From Myxocyprinus asiaticus (lineage: Eukaryota > Chordata > Actinopteri > Cypriniformes > Catostomidae), in contig NC_059348.1 of the NCBI RefSeq assembly GCF_019703515.2, positions 25,822,656 through 25,886,655 on the forward strand: a DNA stretch of 64,000 nucleotides, given 5' to 3'. Below are positions 12,701-24,700 of the stretch, piece after piece (the stretch's first letter is position 1; the number at the start of each line of letters is the position of its first letter). Under the pieces are notes generated by a model, which worked only from the letters and a program-made list of their open reading frames with translations, had not been told where the DNA came from and did no database searches. A program made the position numbers and the translations under genes.

Positions 12701-15700
12701 ACGTCCAGATAAGATTAGTTGTTAATTGGGTCATTTTATATACAATACAACATTACATTTTATGTATTAGAGTCAATTGCATTAGTAGCCATAAAAGTAT
12801 TTACAATACAAGAAATGAATAATGCATTTGCAACCAGTGAACATACTGTATGCAAGTCGTGTTCAAAGACATGCTGTTAATAGGCTACTACTGCTAGGCT
12901 AATGCTAACTTGGTATGATTTTTTTCCCAATATTCCTCTCCATGTGTAGGATCTTGAGACAGAGCCAATGAAATTGGAAGAGGTTGAACTGAAAGAAAGT
13001 CCTGTGAGGGAAACCATTTCAACCATTCCTGTGATACCATTTCAACTGGACACCAGCGAAGAGGATCAAAAGGAGGAGGAAACTGATGAGTTCTCTTTCT
13101 CTAAATTTGCATCTTTGAACTTCCAAGGATCTTCTAACCACTCACACATCCAACAGAGATTACGTCAACCCTTGCTTTATCATGAGGATGAGGGAGATGC
13201 CCTTGTATGTGCTATTCTCATTCTCAGAACTGAGTATCTTTACTTAGTACTATACTGAAGTATTAATTAAGTTAATTTCATTGGAATATTTAGTGTTTTC
13301 TTTGTACATTTTAACACTAAATTACTATTAAATGTGTTTTTTTATTTTATTTTTTTAGTTGTATTACTTTTACTCAAGTATGTTTTTGGCTAGATACTTG
13401 GACTTTTAATCGAGTAAAATTTGGACACAGTATCCAAACTTAAAGGGATTGTTCAACCAAAAATAAATTCTGCCCTCATTTACTCACCCTAATTTTGTCC
13501 CAGACCAGTATGACTTTTTTTTTTCTCCCATGGAACACAAAATGAGGAAGAATTTTAGTCTCAGTCACTGTTCACTTTCATTGCAAGGTTGCAATAAAAT
13601 TGAATGGTGACTGAGGCTAACATTCTGCCTTGTGTTCCATGGAAGAAAAAAGTCATATGGGTTTAGAACATCATGATGACAGAATTTTGGTTTTGGGTTA
13701 ACAATACCTTTTAATTTCTTTGTACTTTTTACATCTCTGTCTTGATTGACAGTTGTTGTGTCTCTATTGGTCTTTTATTATCTGTCTTACCATTCTCTCC
13801 AATCTTTTTTTCCTCTTCTCCAGGCCTGTTTGACAGTGTGGTGGATAATACTAAGATTTATGGGAGATCTTCCGGAGCCAAAGCAAGAACGTGTGTCTGC
13901 TATAGCTGACCCCATCCAGAGGAACCTCGGTCAGAGACAAGCACGAAGACTCAGTAGCCTTGTCGGATTAGATCAGGTAAACAATTGAGATGCCATTAGA
14001 CGCTTGCCTTCTTTCACTCTACAGCTACCAGAAGCTCACCCTCTAACCTCATTGCCTTGTAATTGCAGAAAATTTTGAGAAAAAAAATGAAGCAACAGAA
14101 AGGAACTGGGACTGGGAGGAGAAAACACTCAACCATTCCAGAAGAAGAGGTTAGATGAGATTTACAACTGCTCTTTAGTGTACAACAACAGTCAATATTA
14201 CTTGCTAAAACTCATACAACTATTGTTAAGTTGTTCCAAATATTTAGGTTCCTACTAACCATTCTGCTGAAATTTGCAGGCAGAAGAAGAACCAACACCT
14301 AAAATGCAGGCTGTTGAGGAAGAAGAGGATGTGCTGTTTGGAGAAGGACCAACTTTTGATCGCCCAATGACACCCTTGGAGAAATTACACATTATTGTGG
14401 GATATGCCATTGTTCGACAAGATATAAGGTTAAGATCAATGAACTGTTGTTGGGTTTGACCAAGGGTCATTTACATTCTTCATAATGTGTGATATGTTGC
14501 ATTCCTCAAAAAAGAGATGATGGTTACACAATCTTTAAGAATGTATTTTTGTTTTTCAGAGATGAAATCTACTGTCAGATCTGTAAGCAGTTAACAGACA
14601 ATAAGAGCCAGAAAAGTATTAACAGAGGCTGGGTCCTTCTGTCCATCTGTCTGGGTATTTTCCCCCCTACTGAGAGCCTCACTATGGTAAGAAATACCTT
14701 AATGGGTTAGTTCCCTCCAAAGTTAACATTCTGCCATTATTTACACACCCTCATGTTTTTCCATTTCCGTATGACTTTCTATTTTCCGTGAAACAATAAG
14801 GAGGTGTTAGGTACAATGACATGACACGATGGCCTCTTTTTCTCATACAATGAAAGTGAATGGTGGTTGAGCCTGTCATTCTGCCTTAAATCTCCTTTGG
14901 GTTTATTTGTTCTGTTCCTATGATTAGGGTTGTCAATTAAATGTGTAATGCAAATAATTAAAATAATAATAATAATGCAATTAATCATGCCCCTTGTTAA
15001 CGTGTTATGCTATGCTATGCAATGCTCACCAAAAACTTTTTGCCACAGTACTTGCAGAGTTTTATACGCCACGGGCCAATTGAATATTCCTCCTACTGTG
15101 CAGAGAGATTGCTGAGGACTTTAGCCAATGGAGAAAGAAACGAACCACCATGCTGGATTGAACTACAGGTAGGCAAATCCCTTTGATTGAAGTGACTGCG
15201 AATTCTTCCCTCTCCCTCAAAATTACCTAAACATGACCAGCCTTTCTTTCCTGAAACTGCAAGGCTGTCGAGACCAAGAACCCCATGGCAGTGGCTGTGG
15301 GTCTGATGGACGGCAGAAGCATCAGCCTATCTGTGGACTCAGCCAGTACTTCTGCAGAGGTGTGCAATGCTATCATCCAGAAAATAAACCTGCAGGATAC
15401 CTACGGCTTTTCCCTATATGCTGCAATGAATGAGAAGGTTTGTAACTTGTTATTCCTATAGGCTTCAATAAGGACCTTCACTTGTAATAACATAAATGAT
15501 ACCTCATGCAGCTTGTTTAGGAGAGGTGTTCTAATGCTTTTCTAATCGATTGGACTTAAAATTTGTGCATGGTGGACAATGAAATGGATGAAAATTGCAA
15601 TAGATTTCCAATGTAGGAGGGACCCGAGCTATATAGAGCAACCACAATATCACAGAGACTTGGAGGACCACAGTATCAGAATACCCTTGCAGCCACTCAG

Positions 15701-18700
15701 AACACACTAGCAACCACTCAAAACACCATGTAGTAAAAGTCTAGTTTCTATTAAAATGCAATACATAGACATTATTTGAATGCCAACATTCATCAGTCAA
15801 ATAACAAAGGACACTGCATGTACATACACTTCCGCAATCAATTCGGAATGGGCTTCAAAGACACTTAATCATTAATCTTACAGTTCAGTCAATATCCGTT
15901 ATTTTTAAACATTGCCCACCTACATCTACTCATCATTTTCTTTTACTGCATAATTTTCTGTAAAGCTGCTTTGAACCGATGTGTGTTCTGAAAAGGGCTA
16001 TACAAATAAAAATGAATGACTATTAATTCTAAATAGCTGTTTTTATAAACATTTATAATCATTTATAATTTATATAACATTTATAATCAATGTGCTTGGA
16101 ATCTGAAGCAGCTTCAGGGGAGTGGTACCTCTAGTGTCGACACTTCAAAATAACTCTACCCTTTTTCCTCTTGTACATCTTGTGGATCATTGGTAACACT
16201 GGTCTGGCTGCAGATGTGGTCTCTTGGCAGTGGCAGTCAGCACGTTTTGGATGCTGTGTCTATGTGCGAGCAGGAAGAGAAGAGGCAGGGGAGAGAGGAA
16301 CAGCACGCTCCTTGGCGCCTCTACTTCCGCAAAGAGATCTTCACTCCATGGCACGACAGTTCAGATGACTTCATCAGCACAGACCTCATCTACAGACAGA
16401 TCATCCATGGGCTCAAACATGGAGACTATCAATCTGATAAGGTCAGCCAGTCCATCATCTCCTTGTGGTTGAACCTTTCACATATTTTATAAATTATAGG
16501 CAGGGTCACAACCACCATACACATCTAGGGGGGTATGTTCCATCAAAAATTCAAAATTGTCAGTCAATATGGGTTTTTCAAAAGCAAATTGTTCAAAGGT
16601 TAGTTCGCCCCAAAATGAGAATTTTGTCATCATTTACTTATTTTCTGAAAACAGGATGTGGTAACCATACTTGGGATTAGTTACAACACAATAATTCTAG
16701 AAATCTTATAAACATGGTGTTCTGTGCCACTATGTAAATTGCAAGATTCAGAGCTGCGTCATTGATTATCTTTCAACACAAGTTGTGAGCAAGTATCATA
16801 AGGGTTGCAAATTCATCATAAATCTAAGAGGGCTCTTCTCCTTTCAGATTACAGTGGCGTTCAGTTACTTGGCTAAATCACATGACTCTCAAAACTCCAA
16901 ACAATCCCTGCAATGACATCTTTAGACAGAACAACAGAGGGGCTATCTTTCCCTCAAGGTTGAGTCAGGCCTCACTGTAGCACAGGGCTATGCCAGTTAG
17001 ATCAAAACATGAAGATCAATTCATTACATTTTTATTTCACCTCTAGAGGCAGTTGTTAAACTGTAGAACCAATCCATTTGATCTGTGAAATTCCACAGAG
17101 GAACATGGAGGAATGAAAGAAAAATTGGTAGCGATTAATATTAACATTTTTGGAAATAACCGATTGCTCCAAAAAAACAACTATTGGCACAGATTAATCA
17201 GTAAAACCAATATATCAGTCTACCTCTAGTACATTAGTGACCAAGAACTCAAACAAAATGTAACTCTGAGTTTTATAAACTCATATTTGATCATAATATG
17301 TAAGCTAAATGAATAAGCACCGTTACTGCATTCCTGGCATGGGTCAGACCCTCAGACGCCCCTCACTGGGCAAATACATAAATGACCTGTAACATTTATG
17401 ATTATAAACATAACCTGAATAAATGCACTTGATTAAGAAGACCGTGATTACCTTTTGTTGTTGACCTATAATCTTGATCTAGGAGGATGATTATGTGCAG
17501 CTTGCAGCCAAACATTACTATATACAGCATGGCTCTGAAAGCAGTTTGGAAACAGCACAGAAAATTGTTCATGAGTGTATGAACTTGAGTCTGATTGAGA
17601 ACAAGTCTTTGGCGAAACTGGTACAATTGGTCAACTCAGCGCACACACAGGTATATTCAAATGCTTTCATAAACAACAGTGTTTGTCATTAGATGAAATT
17701 TGTTTCCCTTAAATGTTGATGTCACAATACTCTAATACTTATTTGGAGAACAAAGCAGTGATATTGTATGATTTCTCAGGGTCCTTACATAAACACTACT
17801 ACGCCTACTGATGATGTGAAGGCTGAGGTTGTCCAATATGCGCGCAACAATTGGCCAATCTATTTCTCCAAGTTATTTGAGGCTTACATGATTTCAGGTA
17901 AAATACTTTTCTCCATGCTAAATGCTGTGAATCTGTGAATTTTTCACTTGTATTGTATTTTAGTTATTTTAAGTTACTCTGAAGCTCTGAATTATTGTGT
18001 TCAGGTCTGCCATTGCCTCAAGACCAGTTTGTGGTAGTCGTGAACTGGAATGGCATCTCCTTCCAGGATGGGAAAGAACCTGCATTTCTGCAGCTTTCAT
18101 ACCCAGAAGTGTCAAAAATCGAAATGCATAGGTGAAAAATCCCCATTTATGCAAAAACTATATGTAGATGCACTTAAATTACACCTGAGTTTCCATGAAA
18201 CACTACAGCTTGAGATAGTATTTCTGCAGAGTTAAACCATCTCACTTTTCCTTCTTGTTCATTTCCCTCATTTACTTTCTCCTACAGTGAGGACAAGTCT
18301 GCTGGAATTGTGAGTTTGACAACTCCAAGGGGGGAGTATGAGCTGAAGGTTGTGAAGGCAAACGAGTTTGTGGAGCTGGTCGACATGTTCCTCTCAGGGC
18401 TTAAAGAGAGATCTGTGTATGCTGTGGCAATGCAGGACCAAAGCAGACAAGGTGCTGCTTTCACAGTGATTATCAACTGACCAACAAACATAAATCTTCC
18501 ATCTAGTATTCTAATTTCTAGGACACGGCACAGGTATCAGTCACAGGGCACATTGATGCGGTTCAGGTGGCAGACAGTACACAAAAGTTGCCAAGGTTGG
18601 AAGAGTTGCGCTCTGTGGTGTGGCAGAAATTTGAGCTGCCTCCGGAGTGTAGCTGGGCGCCGCCGACAGATGCTGAGCGGTGGCGGTGTGGATGCCTTCA

Positions 18701-21700
18701 CTGAACACAGTTGTTTTGAATTTTAGAACACGTCATGTCGTCCGCCAGACGTGTCCGATGTGTGACCCCCTTAAGATTTAAATACCCCATAAAAACAAAA
18801 TGTAACAAAATTTAAGTCCATTTCTATTAGATTTGAGGCCATCTACACCGATCAGCCACAATATTAAAACCACCTGCCTAATATTGTGTAGGTCCTCCTC
18901 GTGCCACCAAAACAGTGCCAGCCCGTGCTATTCTTCTCACGACAGCAGTACAGAGTGGTTATCTGAGTTACCGCAGACTTTGTCAGTTCGAACCAGTCTG
19001 GCCATTCTCTGTTAACCTCTCTCATCAACAAGGCATTTCCGTCCACAGAACTGCCGCTCACTGGATGTTTTTGGCACCATTTGGAGTAGATTCTAGAGAC
19101 TGTTGTGTGTGAAAATCCCAGGAGATCAGCAATTACAGAAATACTCAAACTAGCCTATCAGGCACCAACAATCATGCCACAGTCCAAATCACTGAGATCA
19201 AATTTTTTCCCCATTCTGATGGTTGATGTAAATATTAACTGAATCTCCTGACCCATATCTGCATGATTGTATGCACTGCACTGTTGCCACATGATTGGCT
19301 GGTTAGATAATCGCATGGATGATTGTTGGTGCCAGACAGGCTGGTTTGAGTACTTCTGTAACTGCTAATCTGCTGGGATTTTCACACACAACAGTCTCTA
19401 GAATTTACTCAGAATGGTGCCAAAAACAAAAAACATCCAGTGAGGGGCAGTTCTGCAGATGGAAATGCCTTGTTGATGAGAGAGGTCAACAGAGAATGGT
19501 CAGACTGGTTCGAACTGACAAAGATTACAGTAACTCAGATAACCGCTATATGCTAGTGTTATTTCTAAAACTCATTCCATTTTCCAGTCTTTCTCCTCCT
19601 GGAAAACGGACGCAAAATAGTAATACAAAATAATCTTGCACTCATGGCCCTCCAATAAAATGTCTAATGAGATTGTCCTTTCCCAGAATACCACCTGCTT
19701 CTGACAAGCAGTATCAAGTTCACGTAGTAGCACTGAAGGATATTAGTTTTTTTTTTTTAATGGATAAGTTCAATATGTCCAGCCCCAATTTTCTTTTTCA
19801 AAAAGAAATATATCAACACAGGAAAGAAAACTGCACTCGTCAAGCATCAGTGTTTAAAATGGTTGTTGAACTGGTCTTCATACATGGCTATTGCTTACTC
19901 TTTCCTGTAGAGGACCCCACATTCCTGAGCTTCAGAAGGCGTGATTTGCTGTATATGATAAAGGATGGAGAATATGCTCCTGAAGGAGGCTGGATCAAAG
20001 CAAGGAATGAGAGGACAGTTCAAACCGGTGCTGTTTCCTTAGATGCTATTCAGATTCTTCCAATCCTGAATAAGCCCACCGAAGAAACACTGGTAAACAT
20101 ATGACTCCCCTTATACAACAGTTAGTTCCGAGCTTCTAATCTGATTGGATAAGCGGCATTCAAAGAGTGCTGATGTTTAGTGTAACAGCACTGAGATGCT
20201 TCACTCTTTGTATTACTCTGCTTGTTTTTGTTTGCGGCATTCCAGACAGATTGTCAATCTGTGCGTTGCTCGATGAGTAATCTCTACGCCTGTGATGTCA
20301 TGTACCTCTAGAATTTGCTTAATCTGAACCCAGCAAGGAGAAAGTCAGTGATGCCGGTCTTACCGCAAAAGGAGGACTTCACAGAGAGAGTAGCCCTCAT
20401 GACACTCAAGGAGTTCTCCTTTGATTATTTCAGGTAACATTCATCCACTTTGAAATCCTCTCACCTGATATAAATGATAACTGCTCCAAAAAAAGCAGCA
20501 ACTTGTTGCAGTTATCAGTCTGTTTAGCCTGTCAGAGCTACTGAAATGTTAATGTCGTCTTGTACCAATTTTTATGGATTACAGGCAGTCAGGTAAGAGC
20601 AAAGGAGGGGCCAAAGAGAAACTGTGGGCCATCAGCAAAGAGCCTCTCAAACAGCCACTGCTCAAGAGTCTCCAAGGCAATTCAGAGCTCTGCCACCTTG
20701 CTTGTGACTCCTTCACAGATATCCTTTTCACTAGCTTGCACATATGAGGAGGAAAAGGGAAACCAGAATAATTTGTTCTCGATTGCAACAAAAACATGTC
20801 ATGGACTTTTTCCATTTAAAATCAAATTAAATAAAAAAATCAAATAAAATTGGGAGTTTTGCAGTTTTTAGTCCATGTGTGTTAGCTTTGAAGCAATCTA
20901 AATGCTAGTGTAATCTTTTATTTTTTTATTTTATCCCCTTTTCTCCCAATTTGGAATACCCAATTCCCAGTACTTAGTAGGTCCTTGTGGTGGCGCAGTT
21001 ACTCGCCTCAATCCAGGTGGCGGAGGACAAGTCTCAGTTGCCTCTGCTTCTGAGACTGTCAATCTGCACATTTTATCACATGGCTCGTTGTGCATGACAA
21101 CGTGGAGACTCCGCATGTGGAGGCTCATGCTACTCTCCGCGATCCACGCACAACTTACCACGTGCCCCATTGAGAGTGAGAACCACTAATCACGACCACG
21201 AGGAGGTTACCCCATGTGACTCTACCCACCCTAGCAACCGGGCCAATTTGGTTGCTTAGGAGACCTGGCTGGAGTCACTCAGCACACCCTGGATTCGAAC
21301 TCGCGACTCCAGGGGTGGTAGTCAGCATCAATACTCACTGAGCTACCCAGGCCCCCAATGCTAGTGTAATCTTAAAGGGGTCATGTCATGATGAGGAATC
21401 AAATTTCCATTGATCTTTTGACATATAGGAGTTCATTGTACTATAAAACATACTGTAAGTTTCAGAAATCAAAACTTCCTCCTCATTGCAAAAAGGGCAT
21501 TAGTTGAAACCAAGCTACCAAAATGACTCGTTCTCTACTTTATCCACATTGTGATGTCATACTGTGGTACATATTTGCATCTGACCGCCTCCACAACAAC
21601 ACACCATAGACTACATTACCTTATTACTTCTGTAGCAGTGAGATAGTAAGAAGAGAGCAGTTCACTCAAGAACAGAGAGTCTGTTTGTGACAAGTCTCTT

Positions 21701-24700
21701 GCTCTGTTGTGAAGGAGGAAGTAGGAGCCGGGCAAACAATCCAAAGTAAATCTTTATTTTTAATACTTTTCAGTATCCTCACACACTGTCTGCTTTTCAG
21801 CATAACAGAACTGAATGCACACATCAAAACTGCTGCGTGCGTCTCTCTCTCTCCCCTCTGGTGGTTTGGACTGCCCTTTTATCCCCCACCAGCTCTTACT
21901 GAAACACAAAACAGCTGTTAGAGGTGATTTCCCACAGGTGTCAATCCTTACCGTTCTTCCTCTTCCGGCCCCGCTCTCCACAGACATCGCTCGGCCACGC
22001 CCCCATTACCACACTATTATAACAGTGGGCGTTTACTGTCAAGTCTTGAAGGAGAAGGAGCACCTAAACCGAGTGCGTTTCTGACAGAGTCAGAATGAGG
22101 GTGGAAAATGATTATGTTCAGAATCAGAAGAAGAAGAATCAGAATCAGCTTTATTGCCAAGTATGCTTACACATATAAGGAATTTGTCTTGGTGACAGGT
22201 GCTTCCAGTGTACAACCATACAAAAACAATACAAAAACAGCAGCAAGACATAGATAATAATAAAAAATAAAAAACAATTATACACATACGTACATGTACA
22301 CACACACACACATACATACATACATACACACATACACATACGTAGTACAAATCTAATACAAATCTGTTATCTGTTATGTACATTTGCAACTATATGACTA
22401 ATTACTAATGATTACTAATATTATAAGTGAACCTCAAGGAACATATTAAAATAATAAAAAAGGCATGTCATAACCCCTTTAAAAGTTGAAGAAATGTATC
22501 TTTATCAGATTTAAAATGTGCAATCTCTCTCATCCAGGAAAACAAAGAAAAATATTGATGACCAATAAAATGCTCTTTAGAAAGAGGCCACCTTATACCA
22601 TCAGCAACCTACTAGCAAGTAGCAAATCATGATTCATGGCTGGGATGGAACTAAAGTCTACTAGCTGTTTAAAAAATGGGACAAACCCTTTGATATGTCA
22701 TGCCCAAACTAGTTTATATTTATTTATGGCGAGGCTGTTTGCATTAAGTGCAAATACCGATAGATAATCATAGTAAATCATAGTAATCACAACATTAAAC
22801 ATGGTTACTTTAGTAACACCATATTATTGTATTAACACTGTGGTTAATTGCATTAAAACTATGTCCTCCACCAAAAACATGGTTACTGCAATATGATGTA
22901 TTAAAGGAAATATTTAAAGTGGAGACGGGAAACAGGATGACAAAAAGTGGGACAAAAGGCAGAATTAAACCCAGGTTGTCTACATGAAAAAAGCACCGTT
23001 TCACCCCACACCACTGCAGTGACATTAGTGGCTCAGTTTGTCTTCAGTTTCAGTGTTTCCACCAGACTACTGGCGTTGCAAATAGCCACGCTGTGTGGCA
23101 GGTGCTAGTTACACCTAGTACAAATGATCATTTCAATATATATATTAACTGCGCTTGTCTAGCAATTTCATGTTTTCTTTTTTTTTTTTTTTTCTCCCAA
23201 TTTGGAATGCCCAATTCCCAATGTGCTTTTTAAGTCCTCGTGGTCACGTAGCGATTCGCATACGTAGTTCTCCGCGGTGGCATCTTATCACGTGGCTTGA
23301 GCGCGTTGCCACGGAGACATAGTGTGTGTGGAGGCTTCACGCCATCCACCGCGGCAACCACGCTCAACTCACGACGCGCCCCACCGAGAACTAACCACAT
23401 TATAGCGATCACAAGGAGGTTACCCCATGTGACTCTACCCTCCATAGCAACCGGGCCAATTTGGTTGCTTAGGAGACCTGGCTGAAGTCACTCAGCACAC
23501 CCTGGGATTCAAACTAGCAAGCTAGCGAACTCCAGGGGTGGTAGCCAACGTATTTTACCACTGAGCTGCCCAGGCCCCATTTCATGGGGTTTTTAACACA
23601 TAACTGGTGATACAGATGAAAAATATTGCATAAGTTTAACAGTTGATGCTCAATATTTTCTTTAACATAGTGTCTACCTATCCTTAAATATATGGGAGAT
23701 TATCCAGTCAAGCATGTGCGTACACCTATAGAGCTAACAGACCATATATTTGGCCCAGCAGCAGAGCACTTCCAACTAAGAGATGAGATCTACTGTCAAA
23801 TAATGAAGCAGTTGACCAACAACAACAATGGGTTAGTCAGCTGGTTTTGACTCATTTTATAAATGTAGTTATGACATAATATTGTGTTATTTGTTTTATT
23901 ATCTGTGTGCTTCTTTCTCTTTGTCTTTTAGGTTGAGTATGGAGAGGGGTTGGCAGCTGCTGTGGCTGTGCTGTGGTCTCTTCCCTCCAGGTCAATTGTT
24001 ACTGAAGCATGTTCAGCGTTTTCTGGAGTCCCAACCCAGAGAGCCACTGGCCTCTGCGTGCCTGCAAAGAATGCAAGCTATGCTCAGGTAGGCCTGTAAA
24101 TGCTAAGACAGTGTAACAGTTGGGCAAAAGGGCAATTCCATGCCAATACAACAACAACAACAAAAAAGTTTGTTAAGACATACTTTGAATGTTTCCTGAA
24201 AGTTGGAAAAAGCCTTCAAGTCTGATTGAGTCCATTAGTAGTAGTTCAATAGCTTCAGCATTTTGGGTAGTTTGAAGAGATATTTAAAGGTTGAAAGCTA
24301 CAGTATGTGGTTGCAAAGGTGTTCTGGGTGGTTGCTAAAATGGTATACAATATGTCCCATATGTATACAATGAGAGTATGTTGGCTTTGTGGGGCCAACA
24401 TAATAAACCACAAAAGACTCATTCGCTTAATATTTTATCTGCAGCTTTTTAACTAAACGATGTTGAAGTCAGTCTACAATATTGTGTTTATTGTTTCACT
24501 TCGTTGCCCATTGTGTCTTACAGTATTGAGAGCAGGAAGTTGCCTCCTCACCAGGTGGAAGTAGATGCCATTCAGAACAACAGCACTCAGATTTTCCACA
24601 AAGTTCACTTTCCCAACGATTCAGCTGAAGTAAGAAGCAAGATGTCAGCTATTTTACGCTTTCGTTTTGTCATCCACATTAAGGCAGCTCTCCTTTATGT

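Larger units (their letters stand above)
12950..18131 (+). other. myo7b: MYO7B first MyTH4-FERM unit, exons 22-32
   Basis: Exons: 12950-13204, 13824-13976, 14069-14149, 14280-14428, 14560-14686, 15049-15168, 15264-15437, 16214-16441, 17483-17650, 17780-17897, 18005-18131 (residues 948-1514). The MyTH4 part shows [43 protein letters not shown] and [15 protein letters not shown]. The FERM part shows [17 protein letters not shown] and a last lobe with [12 protein letters not shown]. In the family this tail binds adhesion-complex scaffolds. The long acidic exon at 12950 is the least conserved piece. Confidence 0.88.
18288..20092 (+). other. myo7b: MYO7B SH3-containing segment, exons 33-34
   Basis: Exons: 18288-18451 and 19911-20092 (residues about 1514-1629). 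The first finishes the FERM unit ([20 protein letters not shown]). The second has the SH3 wording [12 protein letters not shown] and [20 protein letters not shown]. The 1459-bp intron between them holds an orphan open tract and two head-to-head Tc1 fragments. Confidence 0.85.
20719..23677 (+). other. myo7b: U12-type (AT-AC) intron of MYO7B
   Basis: The intron starts ATATCCTTTT at 20719, a full match to the minor-spliceosome 5' site. It has TTCTTTAAC at 23658-23666, close to the U12 branch consensus, and ends in AC at 23676-23677, about 12 nt beyond the branch A. Joining 20718 to 23678 gives [14 protein letters not shown], colinear with other class VII myosins. Use of the nearby AG at 23669-23670 instead would add residues and leave no GT donor in phase. 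It contains two SINEs and a TTAA element. Confidence 0.85.

Noticed and set aside
20585..20847. MYO7B ending at a TGA at 20742-20744 by reading on from exon 36
   Set aside because: The read-through would truncate the second MyTH4-FERM, while downstream exons continue perfectly after an AT-AC splice.
20918..21356. tRNA gene from A and B box
   Set aside because: No cloverleaf is kept, the sequence recurs three times with a shared 340-bp body, A-rich tail and target duplication; it is a SINE head.
23671..23677. Exon 37 beginning after the AG at 23669-23670
   Set aside because: It would add residues foreign to the family and leaves no phase-compatible donor in exon 36.
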